Both the position numbers and the translations under genes were made by a program. Positions 41,622 through 51,600 of a DNA stretch of 64,000 bases are shown here, in pieces. Below the pieces are notes generated by a model. That model worked only from the letters and a program-made list of their open reading frames with translations. It had not been told where the DNA came from and did not search any database. Location of the stretch: NCBI GenBank assembly GCA_022539475.1, contig VCMS01000022.1, forward strand, positions 248,001 to 312,000. The letters run 5' to 3'. The stretch is from Gracilaria domingensis (taxonomy: Eukaryota; Rhodophyta; Florideophyceae; Gracilariales; Gracilariaceae). Position 1 is the stretch's first letter. Each line of letters begins with the position of its first letter.

Positions 41622-44600
41622 CTATTTTCCATTAGACTCGAAACGAACTTTTGTCCCACGGCGACCGCAGCTTGGCACAGGTTCATGCCACGAAACATCA
41701 ATATTGATATCTTCCATTGGGCGGAGGTCGGTCACATCCGTAAAGAAATCTGATGGTGCTAGAGAGGATGTGTCATCGGTACCAGGTGTCAGTACGATCA
41801 AAAGGTCATCACGGTGCCAGCTTTTTCTTATATCTTTGTGAGGTGGGTTTAGAATCACGTCCGTATATCGAACCATGTTCTGGTTGTCGTTCTCACCTTG
41901 AACAACCTCTCTGATAAGGTAGCCCATTATGATTGTTCCAATATCTCGACCTCGAGCCATAAGTTCAAAAAAGCTGACCCTCTCGTTCGATGAAATGTCG
42001 ACATATGTTTCCACGCTCTCCAGGGTAATTTCGGAATCGTATGGGTCGAAGAGGGTATTTAGTACTCGATTCACAGACCTGTCTTCGGATACCATAGCCA
42101 CAGCCTTGGAAATCAACTCGCTGCTAGCCACAACAGCATCAATTGAGTTCACCATTGAGAGCATAGCCCGGGATCGAGAATCCACAATCTCACCGACAAT
42201 AACTCCCATTGATCCTGAAGTATCAGCATTGTTTTTTGAGCCAAGAAACTTCGCTCTTCGCTCTAGCGAGCCCATTTGGAACTCCTTTTCCAACCTTTGT
42301 GAGAGTTGCTTGTTTGATGCTTCGAGGATCATCAAAGTTCTTTCCCAGGTGAAGATTAAATCGTTTGGAACTGACAGTCTCACTGTTCTTATTATCCGCT
42401 TTCCTACGTGTAATAATATCCTGTATCATCATCACAACTGTGATAACTCTTGCATCAGCTCCATCTCCAGCTCCGGACTTTCCAATTGAGTTTGCCTCCG
42501 AAGAGGCTTTCGTGTTGCTTCTGACCTTCGAAATGCTAGATGAATCTGAGCCTCCGACAATTACACTCGTGAACGATTCCAAAGGCAGCTGTGCCAGGAC
42601 ATTTCTGCGACATGCTCCCACATGATGGATGACTTTAACTTTAGAAGCACTGTTTTCCCATCCTCGAAGTCGAAGCTCGCTATCCCGCTGTTCAACAGGC
42701 ATTTCACTTAAGATCCAAAACTCTGACCCAATAGGAGCAACAGCAGAGAATACTTGTAGCAAATTCCCCATGTCAAATCTCCAACCACAATAGAGCACCC
42801 TGTCTACATCATTGCCTGAGATGTCTCTACTTTCCAAACGAGAAAGGGAAAGTGAGGGATTGGCGGACCAGGTCTTCGAAAAGTTGCGGATAGCGTCAAG
42901 ACCCCCGGCGCAGATATCAATATATCGGTAACCGCTCGGTGAAGTCCCGTCAAGCACTTTTTCTCGAATGAGTGGGTGTGTTATGGATGCGCAATAGGTG
43001 TCGTCATCTTCAGCTAGGACAATAATTTCATCTCCGTCATCGATAACGTACGAATCCTGGGGGTTCAACAGCAGTTCTCCAGATGCCGTCTTCACACCTA
43101 CGTTTGAATTATTTGCATTGCCATGATAGGTGCAGAATATGTCAGTACGATAACCTTCGCTATGCTCGTGTCTATGGTATTTCACTTACCTAAAGGAATG
43201 CCATCCTCGAAACTATCGCACAGCATCCGCGAAAAAGAGTTTTGAATCATGTTCGTTAGTCTTCATGCCGAATTGACCCGAAAGCACACGTCATTTCCTC
43301 GAACTTACCATAGTAGAACTTCTTTAAAGCATAGGCCTCGTAGAATTGCCCATTGTCCCGAGTAAGTTTCGCAACCGTCAAATCCAAGCTGAAGAAGAGA
43401 AAGAAAAGAAGTACGTTGCGTGCAAAAATTAATGAGGTTAGCTTTCTTTCAATAGACCGTTACTCATGAGAATGATCTGACGTACTAAATCTTGCCAGAC
43501 GTCCGCAACAAGGGGATTTCTCGCGGCCTGAAGCATTAACCGACCGACAACATCATGAGCCAAAACAGGTTCAACTAGTTCTGGGCATATCGACTTCATA
43601 ATGGCTGCATTCTCCGTATCCATCACCTCGATTACTATTCTGGATGGTCGAATACTCTTTATCTTTTTTGACCTTTTCTGTTTCTTGGCCTCCAATATAG
43701 CTTTCTCCCTTTCCATGCCCGCCACAATGCTTAGCAAGATTTGTAATGATCGTGCATCGTTTGCTTCCGCATCGTGTTCATCATCACCGAGAATGATAAT
43801 AGATTTGGCCCGGAAAAACGAAACCTTTTTCAAGTCATGATACGACAACGGCGATCCTGATCGACAGACGACTCTCGTTCCCACATTGGCGAAGTTAAAC
43901 TCACATTGAGCAATATCATTCTCCATATCCTCTTTCTCTCGTTGGTCGCTGAGGCAAACTAAGACATTACTGCCAGCACTTTGCCCCGCTTTGGCCAGTT
44001 GGGTCATTACTGACAACCATTTCACAGACCATCCTATGATGAGAGTGTGTCCTTCTTCCTGACGGTTTTCAAAGAGAAATATTTAGTTTGTCTGGTCAGC
44101 AAGCAATCTCTTCGAGATATTAAGCGCGAATATGTTGATTCGAGTAGAACGCACCGTAACAGCACTCTCGCCTTTGCGGAGACTATCATATTTTGTCTGC
44201 ACCGCATCAGATATAATAGAGAGTAAGAGTGCCGTCAACACAAGCCCCCCTACGTTAATGCACACAGCTAGAAGCCTTAAAGACGGGCTTTTCGAGTTGA
44301 TGAATCCCCAGTCTAGACCAGATCCCAAGGCTGCAGCCCAAAGTGAATCGACCCAGGGCTCACTAGCCATCCAGCTAATTAATGTTCCTGAGGTGAGGAT
44401 GAGGCACCATGTTAACAGCAGCAAAAACAAGCCTTTGGCGTATCTACAGTGACGTTATTGACAAAAAGCAGTAGAGAAAAAGGTAAGTTCCCATCCCGTT
44501 ATATTGGCTCGCGTTTAAACACCAGTAACGTAAATGGAGAGTACTTACGAGTTCGTTGACATCCAGTAATCAATGTAGTACAAGGCTTTCTCTCTGAATG

Positions 44601-44904
44601 TTGGTCCGTGAAGTGAGCGCCTGGATTTGTACGCCTTGTACGTTGTACCAAGGATTTCCATAGCTCCTAAGAAGACTTTTAGTCGTTTCAGAAAGAAAAA
44701 AAGAGCACTCATCATGATCGCCTTCAAAAACCCATAGCACACCCAAGTTATAAGAAGAAACAGATATCCAATGTAGAGAGGGATTTTGGATGGCAGGCTT
44801 GGATTTGCCGCAGTTTGTGTGCGGCTGCCATTTCTACGAAGATGCTTGGAAAGTATTCGGCGATTTCGAGTCCTTCTCCGCGACCTGAACCTAACCCCAA
44901 TCAT
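41622..44904 (-). CDS. CASTOR/POLLUX (DMI1)-type ion channel, seven exons
   Basis: Exons by splice signals (minus): 44904-44549, 44443-44155, 44058-43486, 43388-43309, 43212-43190, 43097-42408, 42319-41622. Together they give 2,709 bp, 902 residues. Introns are 88-105 bp with GT-AG ends; the last one (42320-42407) is the least sure. Exon 1 has a basic N-terminus and a membrane helix (LYIGYLFLLITWVCYGF). Exon 2 holds the pore region and SIISDAVQTKYDSLRKGES. The following exons hold the RCK-like Rossmann domain: HTLIIGWS, CRSGSPLSYHDLKKVSFF, AHDVVGRLM, then VLAEDDDTY. In plants, CASTOR and POLLUX are nuclear-envelope cation channels behind symbiotic calcium spiking; related algal proteins have been placed in plastid or other membranes. 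The location here is unknown. The length fits the family. Confidence 0.9.
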
Positions 44905-45964
44905 TACCGACGAAGAAGAAGAGTCTTGCGAGAATAGGGAAGAAGATGACTAGTTTAAGACGAGAGCAAGGTCAACACTCTGGCTACGAAAAAGATGGAG
45001 AACAAATTCCAAGCCTACAAATACCTGCCTTTGAAGGCCAAAGCCTGTTCCTGCTGTTCTTCTAGACTTCTTCCACCATTGTTTCCAGAAATGGGCAGAG
45101 AAGTGTCTTGTGTAAGGATTCAAATGGATAACCTATGGAAGCCTAGTGAAATCTATTTGGGTTGTAGCACTCTTGCCTCTTCGGTACACTTCATGAATTA
45201 TAGCTTATATAATACCTATTGAAGTGGAGCCACATACTAGTGTGACGAGCGCAATCTGGGTTCTTGATTTGACTGTTTTCGTAACCGAAATACCCGTTTT
45301 CCTAATTCGGAAGACGTCTACGTCATCATCCGAATCGATGGAGTAGATATATGCCCGTGCATTCAGGCGAATGAAAACTGTTTTGGGAAATTGACGCCCG
45401 TGATATAGTAGAAAGCTGTGTACCAGGGGTAGGGGAAACAATCGAACTTTCAGAGTTCTTCTGGTTGCCGCTTCGTTGCGGGAACTTTATTGCAAACGCT
45501 TCTAGGGAATTTTTGTACACCGAGAGCAGTCCGTTAAAGTTTTGACCTAGCCAGCTATTGTAGAACTAGGTTGATGGCGGGCCAGAATCAGCTGTGTCAG
45601 ATCGTCAGAAAGTAAACTAGATACGAAAAGCCAGCTGTCATTTGCTCTCGCCTCTACTGTACATGTCTTCTTCTCTCTACATGTCATGCGCCCAAAATTG
45701 TGGATACTTTAAACGTATCATGTAACATATGGTTTGGCAAAATTCATCCACTTCTACTCCAAAAGCACTGGCTCCAGACTCGGGTGGGGAGATGAGATAC
45801 GTAGAAATCTGTTGCACTCCCAGCATGACACACTGATGACAAGGAGAATGGACCTGCTCTCTTCATCAAAGATTATCGCGCTCGATTAGCAAACCATCCT
45901 GTCAACAGTGGAATAAGTAAAGAAAACGTTGTTAGTGCGTTTCCTCAAAGCATTCCTGCTCTAT
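44905..45964. other. Intergenic between channel and VPS29
   Basis: The first part is the channel promoter (5' side); the rest runs to the VPS29 3' end. Short ORFs on both strands (44995-45222, 45205-45520) have no supportable features. Confidence 0.4.
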
Positions 45965-46781
45965 TCAAGAGTAACGTACGACTTCATGAAGCACATAAGA
46001 ATAAGTCACGATCTTGCTTCCCTGCACGTCCATGAGGACAAAGCTGGGTGGCGAAAGGGTCTGATCAACTGTAGTGTAAGCACCAGTAGCCTGTAGTAAG
46101 AAAGAAATACAAGACAACCGATACTTGTTCTTAGTACACATCGAAGCACTTGATGACAGGAAAATTCGAGTGCTTTGTCATTCTGTACGCAGGTCGCGCT
46201 ACTTACCGACCCCGGATTGATGAGAAGTCCTCCATCTTGAGCTTTCCATAGACTGAGTTGATGTGAATTTCCAGTGATAAGTACGTCTACTCCCATTTCT
46301 CTGCCTCTCCCGAAATCAGTGATCCAATGGAGAGTATTTGTTAGAACAAAATGCAAATCACTGGAATAAGATAGAATTCCATACCTTCTCAATGCCTCTG
46401 TTCCTGACTTAGATCCACGAGGAATGAGCTGATGTCCGTGACAGATACCGAAGGAAAGATTTCCAACATTGACAATAACTTTTTCTGGATACGACGCCTG
46501 CCATGTTTCGCACTCAAGAGTTCATGCATTAGAAAGACTTTGAAACGAAACGGGCGTAAAGATCAACATGGGACGTGACATACCGAATCCATATCGCCTG
46601 CGACGATATGCACTTCTGGTCCAAGAGAATGCAAATATTGCTCGATCTCCGAGCTACAAAGATTCCCTGTGCAGAGTATGAATTGTATTTTTCCCGGCGA
46701 GAGAAGTGTTTTGAAGCGTTGGGGCAAACCTGGAGACCGATGAGGAACATGGAAGTCCCCGATTGCTAGGACAAGCTGCAT
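45965..46781 (-). CDS. VPS29: VPS29, retromer subunit, four exons
   Basis: Exons (minus): 46781-46584, 46497-46385, 46300-46207, 46090-45965, giving 531 bp and 176 residues. Introns are 86, 84 and 116 bp with GT-AG ends. The start MQLVLAIGDFHVPHR, the central LCTGNLCSSE and HIVAGDMD, then GICHGHQL, and the closing INPGSATGAYT with FVLMDVQ are diagnostic of VPS29. The fold is a metallophosphoesterase, but in known VPS29 it binds VPS35 as a scaffold in endosome-to-Golgi recycling. The second loop reads LITGNSHQ where other VPS29 proteins read LISGHTHK, so one of the metal-ligand His positions is Asn. The family is usually 180-190 residues. Confidence 0.93.
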
Positions 46782-47560
46782 TGATCAAAATGTGTTAGCA
46801 GTGGTAAGGGGCGCTCATTGAGGGCGGGAATGTTCCCGAAGTAACATACGACCATATCTTTACGGAAAGAACAAGAGGATGGACTGCTTCACGTCCAGAA
46901 AGACTCTTTAAAGTAGTTTTGCCAAATGAATTTAACAACCTGACTGCGGCGAGTGTTGAGCCTACCCTTGGTAATGTATTGAATTTGTGTTCGTTCTAAA
47001 GCTGATGAAGGCGGTCTGTATCTATACTCACGGGCACAAAAGTCACAGTGGCTATCCTATACTGCCCCTGTGCTGCATAGGCAGTGGGACTCTTTCGGCA
47101 TCATGCCGAAAATTGTGTAAACAGCGATAACAAACAGTTCCAAGGGTATGACTTCTCGAAGGTGCCGTGCGCCCAGCAACACCTGTCGTTGGTCTATTAA
47201 AGATATTCCAAAATTTCGCCGATTTTACTAATCATTTTCAAGTCAATATGAGGAATAGGTCGCTAGTGGAACGCGACCCGTACAGATTCTGTGCTGCAGA
47301 ACGATTTCATGTCCACCGTGGTACAGTGTCCCCGTGTACAACATCACAACACGTTGTTCTTTGAGTGGGAACCCGACGTCGACGCCGGCTGCAATACGCC
47401 AGTTCCCGCGACCGTGCCCTTGCTCCGATTGCTCGATCTGTACTATTGTCTTCGGAAGATCAAACACCCTTTGTGTCATCTCTTGCCCTCCGTCCCACTC
47501 AACTTCACCCGATTGGCCAAGTCCCGTTCCGTTTGTTGGGGAGAAGTGCAGTACTAAAAG
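46782..47560. other. Divergent promoter region, VPS29 / RPS17
   Basis: The interval lies between the starts of VPS29 (minus) and RPS17 (plus). It must hold both promoters. I see no clear TATA box and no reliable ORF. Confidence 0.5.
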
Positions 47561-48066
47561 ATGGTACGTCTTTTCTTTGCGTCGGTGAACTTTTCTATTC
47601 GTAGCTGCTGGATCTAACGAGCTTTCATTTTCGTACTGTGTTTGACTTCGTGAAGGGTCGGGTTCGCACCAAGACCGTTAAGAAATCTGCTCGCCAGATT
47701 ATTGAGAAGTATTATTCCCGTCTCACTCTTGACTTCCAGACCAACAAGAGAATTTGCGATGAAGTTGCAATTATCCCATCAAAACGCTTGAGAAACAAGG
47801 TTGCGGGCTTCGTCACTCATCTTATGACGAGGATTCAGAAGGGTCCTGTCCGTGGTATCTCTCTTAAGCTTCAGGAAGAAGAGAGGGAACGTCGGATGGA
47901 CTTCGTCCCGGAAGTCTCTGCCATTGATCTTGAGGTCATTGAAGTCGACACTGAAACTCGTGAAATGCTTAAGGATCTTGAGTTGGCCAAATTGCCGGGA
48001 CTTGTCCTACAGTCAACTCAAGGATCTGGCGGTCGCCGATCGCGGTACGACAGGGAACGACGCTAA
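47561..48066 (+). CDS. RPS17: 40S ribosomal protein S17 (eS17)
   Basis: The ATG at 47561-47563 forms exon 1 of the coding part by itself; GTACGT follows directly. The intron is 47564-47655 (92 bp, acceptor TTCGTGAAG). Exon 2 is 47656-48066. The product has 137 residues: [20 protein letters not shown], then [31 protein letters not shown] and [14 protein letters not shown]. It belongs to the small ribosomal subunit beak/head region. Length is normal. Without the splice, an upstream non-ATG frame would add six residues, so the intron decides the start. Confidence 0.95.
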
Positions 48067-48181
48067 GTGCTCCTTCAACACTAGCTCAGAGTGGTGATAA
48101 AGAACGTACTGTTTACCATAAATATGTGCTCCTTACCCAATCAATGTGAGCGTATCCCCACAGAGACTTGAACTCTAAACC

Positions 48182-49930
48182 CTACTGAACGTCCTGAACA
48201 CTTGGTCTAATTCTCATGCAGACGAACTTCGGGTTTCCTAGTACATACGCCTTACCAATGGGTCGCCGCACCCTTCCTTTTGAACTGAAGCGCTTAGATC
48301 CTCTTAATCTACTAATTGCAAGTAACTTCTTATCTTCGCTTTGTTCTCGTCGTGCTGGTCTTGAGAGCAGAGGCAATTTCTCATCAGCTTTGTAATCCAT
48401 GTTGAAGCCTTCTAATGTGTTTGAAACCTCTTCCTTCAAAACGTACGGCGTTGAATATCCCATTTCCTGTGTGTTGACAAGCAATTCGTTAGCATCCTCA
48501 ATAGTTTCCACGACATTCGTAGGAACGTCATCTCTTTCCGTAACTACCTGCAATATAGACAGTAGGCCATCACAATTGCGTTGGCTTAGATCAGTGTCGT
48601 CGTTAGTCCGGAGAGATGACGCGGTGCGCTCTCTCAGCGACGAATCACATTCACTTTGGATGTCTGCCAATGACTTAACAATCTGCTGCGGGACACGACC
48701 GGTGTCGTTGTTTTCCGTCACGGGCGGACGTCTTTGAGGTGGGGTGTTCAAAACCGGTGGAGGGCTACCAGGGATTGTGTTATTAACTTCAGGCGCTATC
48801 GTTGCTTTGGTATTGTTACCCAAAGGCAACCTTTCTCTATGAACAGGGTGCTTGGGACGTTCTTGAAGAACTGGAGATGCATTCACAGCACTATTCTGTT
48901 TCTCGATATCACTAGATTTCGGGCTTTGGATCCCATCCCACAGTCCTACCCCAAATTTTTCCCTCATAAGATCGTAAGATTCTGCGGCTAAAGCCGTCGT
49001 TTCGGAAGGTTCTCCAACGTCCTTCTTCATTGATTCTGGTGCATGACACACTTCATCATAGGAAGACACAGAAACTTCTGTCGTACTACTTGGAATAGTA
49101 CCTTCCATATGACTCGGTCGCCTTGGACGCTGTTGAAGGACTGCGGGTGGGCTTGTTTCGCTTACCTTGTTACTAGTGTTGTTTGACGTCCGTCTTTGAC
49201 CAAGACCATGAAACCCTTCACCAAATTCTTCTCTCATGAGCTCATAAGAGAGAGAACCTGAATCCAGCTTTTCACTGGGACCTTTCACTCCATTGTCACT
49301 GTCTGATACTCTGCGAATATCTTGTCCTGGTTTCTTTCCGGCTTCTCCCATCTGAATACTTCGATCTCGGAACATTTTTGACGACTTGCTGGTTTTCCGT
49401 AATGATTTTCGACAGTCTTCGACAGATGTGAACGCTTTTGAACCCTTTACTGCTTTCCTTCCTGTTCCACCTGTGCTTTGAAGCAGCTGATCGAACAATT
49501 CATACTCTGCAGGGTTCAGTTCAACCCGGTCTTTTATCTCTACCTCACCTGTACTCTGTGCATGGGCCTCATTCAGCAGTATGTTTGAATCTGCGGGGAT
49601 AACCTTGCTCTGAAGAGAATCTGTTTTGTCTGGTCTCAGATTGATATCATTTGACATTCCAAGTTGTTCACTGAAGAAACTGTATTGTGCCCGCTTTTCC
49701 GCACTTTCTCCGATATCTGATGGGGGAGGTCCATCAGTTTGTTCGTTGTAGCCTCTTGCATTCATTTGCTTCACTTTGACCGAAAGAGTTTTGCTGCTCT
49801 CGCTCATGGTATCAGAAAATATACTGATTTTCCTTTTGGCATGGTTTGCAAGATGAAACTTGCATCGGCCGGAAGCTCCAAAGTTCTTTCCAGTAAACGC
49901 CGGGGATGTTAGAAAAGCCAGCACAATCAT
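48182..49930 (-). CDS. Repeat-containing protein, possible plastid import
   Basis: 582 residues from ATG at 49928-49930. The N-terminus MIVLAFLTSPAFTGKNF resembles red algal plastid transit peptides, which often begin with a hydrophobic stretch containing AF. No known domain. Two related blocks occur at about residues 225-275 and 312-365: SYELMREEFGEGF ... VLQQRPRRPSH and SYDLMREKFGVGL ... VLQERPKHPVH. A simpler relative, AEYELFDQLLQSTG, lies near 140. The rest is charged and Ser-rich. The C-terminus is basic with SRLRGSKRF and GRVRRPIGKAYVLG. The gene converges on RPS17 with a 115-bp gap. Confidence 0.6.
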   Translation of the reverse strand: MIVLAFLTSPAFTGKNFGASGRCKFHLANHAKRKISIFSDTMSESSKTLSVKVKQMNARGYNEQTDGPPPSDIGESAEKRAQYSFFSEQLGMSNDINLRPDKTDSLQSKVIPADSNILLNEAHAQSTGEVEIKDRVELNPAEYELFDQLLQSTGGTGRKAVKGSKAFTSVEDCRKSLRKTSKSSKMFRDRSIQMGEAGKKPGQDIRRVSDSDNGVKGPSEKLDSGSLSYELMREEFGEGFHGLGQRRTSNNTSNKVSETSPPAVLQQRPRRPSHMEGTIPSSTTEVSVSSYDEVCHAPESMKKDVGEPSETTALAAESYDLMREKFGVGLWDGIQSPKSSDIEKQNSAVNASPVLQERPKHPVHRERLPLGNNTKATIAPEVNNTIPGSPPPVLNTPPQRRPPVTENNDTGRVPQQIVKSLADIQSECDSSLRERTASSLRTNDDTDLSQRNCDGLLSILQVVTERDDVPTNVVETIEDANELLVNTQEMGYSTPYVLKEEVSNTLEGFNMDYKADEKLPLLSRPARREQSEDKKLLAISRLRGSKRFSSKGRVRRPIGKAYVLGNPKFVCMRIRPSVQDVQ

Positions 49931-50317
49931 CGAAGGAAAGGTGTACGAGAAAGAACAGTGAATTTTCCAATGATAGGTTGCTAAAGTTACGCCTCGAAGC
50001 TTGGCTGGTGTTGCTCAGGTCAAAGGATGCACACTTGCGAAGGTTTTTTCGTGCCCGAGGTTGTGAGTGATTTTCTCGAAGGCGAAACATATTAAAACAC
50101 AACTCTGCGCCAATCAGAGCCCAGAGACAGAATTGCCCGGCAATGCTGTTGAACAAGAGCCCAAGCGAATCTGTGCTTGGATGTGGGACTACGATACCGC
50201 ATAACGATTTCATAAACTGTTCCTCAAAAGTGTCGGAGTCATGTCCTTGCGTCCTGTTCATTGCACATTACAGATTGGAAGAGCTAGATATATGACATCG
50301 CTTCTAATTCGGACATC

Positions 50318-50464
50318 ATGAAGGCCGCTAGAGTCTGGCTATGCCTGCCTCCTATTGAAGTCTTGCAAAGAGCTCCTCTCTTTTTTCCTGTTATCTTCTT
50401 TGCAGGCCTACTCTTCGCCCATTCTGTGCTTTTTGACACTGTTTCCAGTAATGGCCGTCACTAG
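50318..50464 (+). CDS. Possible small single-helix membrane protein
   Basis: 48 residues from ATG 50318, with a hydrophobic stretch LFFPVIFFAGLLFAHSVLF at about 21-39 and a short basic start (MKAARVWL). The layout is like small organelle membrane subunits, but no family is recognised and it may be chance. It lies about 390 bp upstream of, and divergent from, the repeat-containing protein. Confidence 0.25.
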   Translation: MKAARVWLCLPPIEVLQRAPLFFPVIFFAGLLFAHSVLFDTVSSNGRH

Positions 50465-51600
50465 CACCGTTGATGGTGTGAACTTGAAGGCTCAACGACG
50501 GTAGCTTCTCCTTTCCTGCGGGTCAGAAAGAGACTATTACCTTTGTTTAGTTAGGAGGTAATGTTTTGCGGTTGTCACGTTGCTCAAATGAAAGAATAGA
50601 AAAAACTTGCTTCGATTCCTATCATCCTCTTACGGGTATCCAGCTAGACTTGATCCCAGTTCTACTTTCAAATCTATAGATTTTTTTATGCAAAAGCAAT
50701 CCTGATTGCGTTTCTCTCTCTCTTTTATGGGCACATGAGCTTAACAAGAACTAAATGCAGAGCGATCCTGAAAGAATCGCTCCCTCACCAGAAAGGCCAA
50801 CACTTTGTCGGGCCACTTGGAAATAATATCACTAACAGACAGACTTTGATTGCGTTTAAAGTCCATAAAATGCCTAGAAGGGTACGTGCACATTGCACCA
50901 ACAAGAACAAGGGGTATCCTTACATCCTTATAATTAGCTTGTGATACTTATAGATATGATGGTTTAGCGTTGGTGGTTTCTTGTTCAGGAGAGTCGTGGT
51001 TCGACGCTCTACACGAGAACGGTTTCCTCTCATTCGTCTTTAAACAAAACTACAGTGTTGATGAACAACTATGTGCAGTTTGAAAGCATGAAAAGTTAAG
51101 ACATCGTAGAGTTATCATGCTTTGAGAGTTCGCGTTGTTGATTGAGAATACAAGGGATCTTGCTATTTGATTACGATCTTGCTCCTCAAGCACAATCACT
51201 GATTTCTACAACTTGCGACGCAACCTTACCCGTGGCTGTCCAATGTGACGCTTCGAGCCTTCATCATCTTACGAAGTACGAAGGCATCAGCTCCAATGTT
51301 ATGCTGAAATATCTCTCCATATCTCAATTTTCTGAATGTATCGAGCAATGCGAACACGCCAGGCTGCAATTTTCGATCAGTATTAAGTTAGTAGTATTAA
51401 TACTATTAACGGCAACGTTTACAGGAGATCCAGTATCCATACAGAGTGAAAATTTTTCTTGAGTTCAACAGCGATAGAAGGCCTACACAGAAGGTACATG
51501 GCTTTGCGTAAGAGTCAATGTGAATTAGTAGAACACTCCTAGTCAGCCAACAATACGACTGCATTTCACAGCTCATGAATTCTATCGATTTCAATCATCA
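50465..51600. other. Intergenic
   Basis: AT-rich stretch to the 3' end of the type I membrane protein. It carries short ORFs without features and no supported RNA gene. Confidence 0.4.

Noticed and set aside
42223-42407. Frame change in the channel gene as a disabling mutation
   Set aside because: An 88-bp GT-AG intron at 42320-42407 joins the two frames and makes the total length a multiple of three.
44995-45222. 75-codon plus frame
   Set aside because: It lies in the promoter side of the channel gene, has no domain, and its composition is like random frames.
49812-50261. 149-codon minus frame overlapping the start of the repeat-containing protein
   Set aside because: It overlaps the better supported transit-like N-terminus in another frame and has no recognisable motif.
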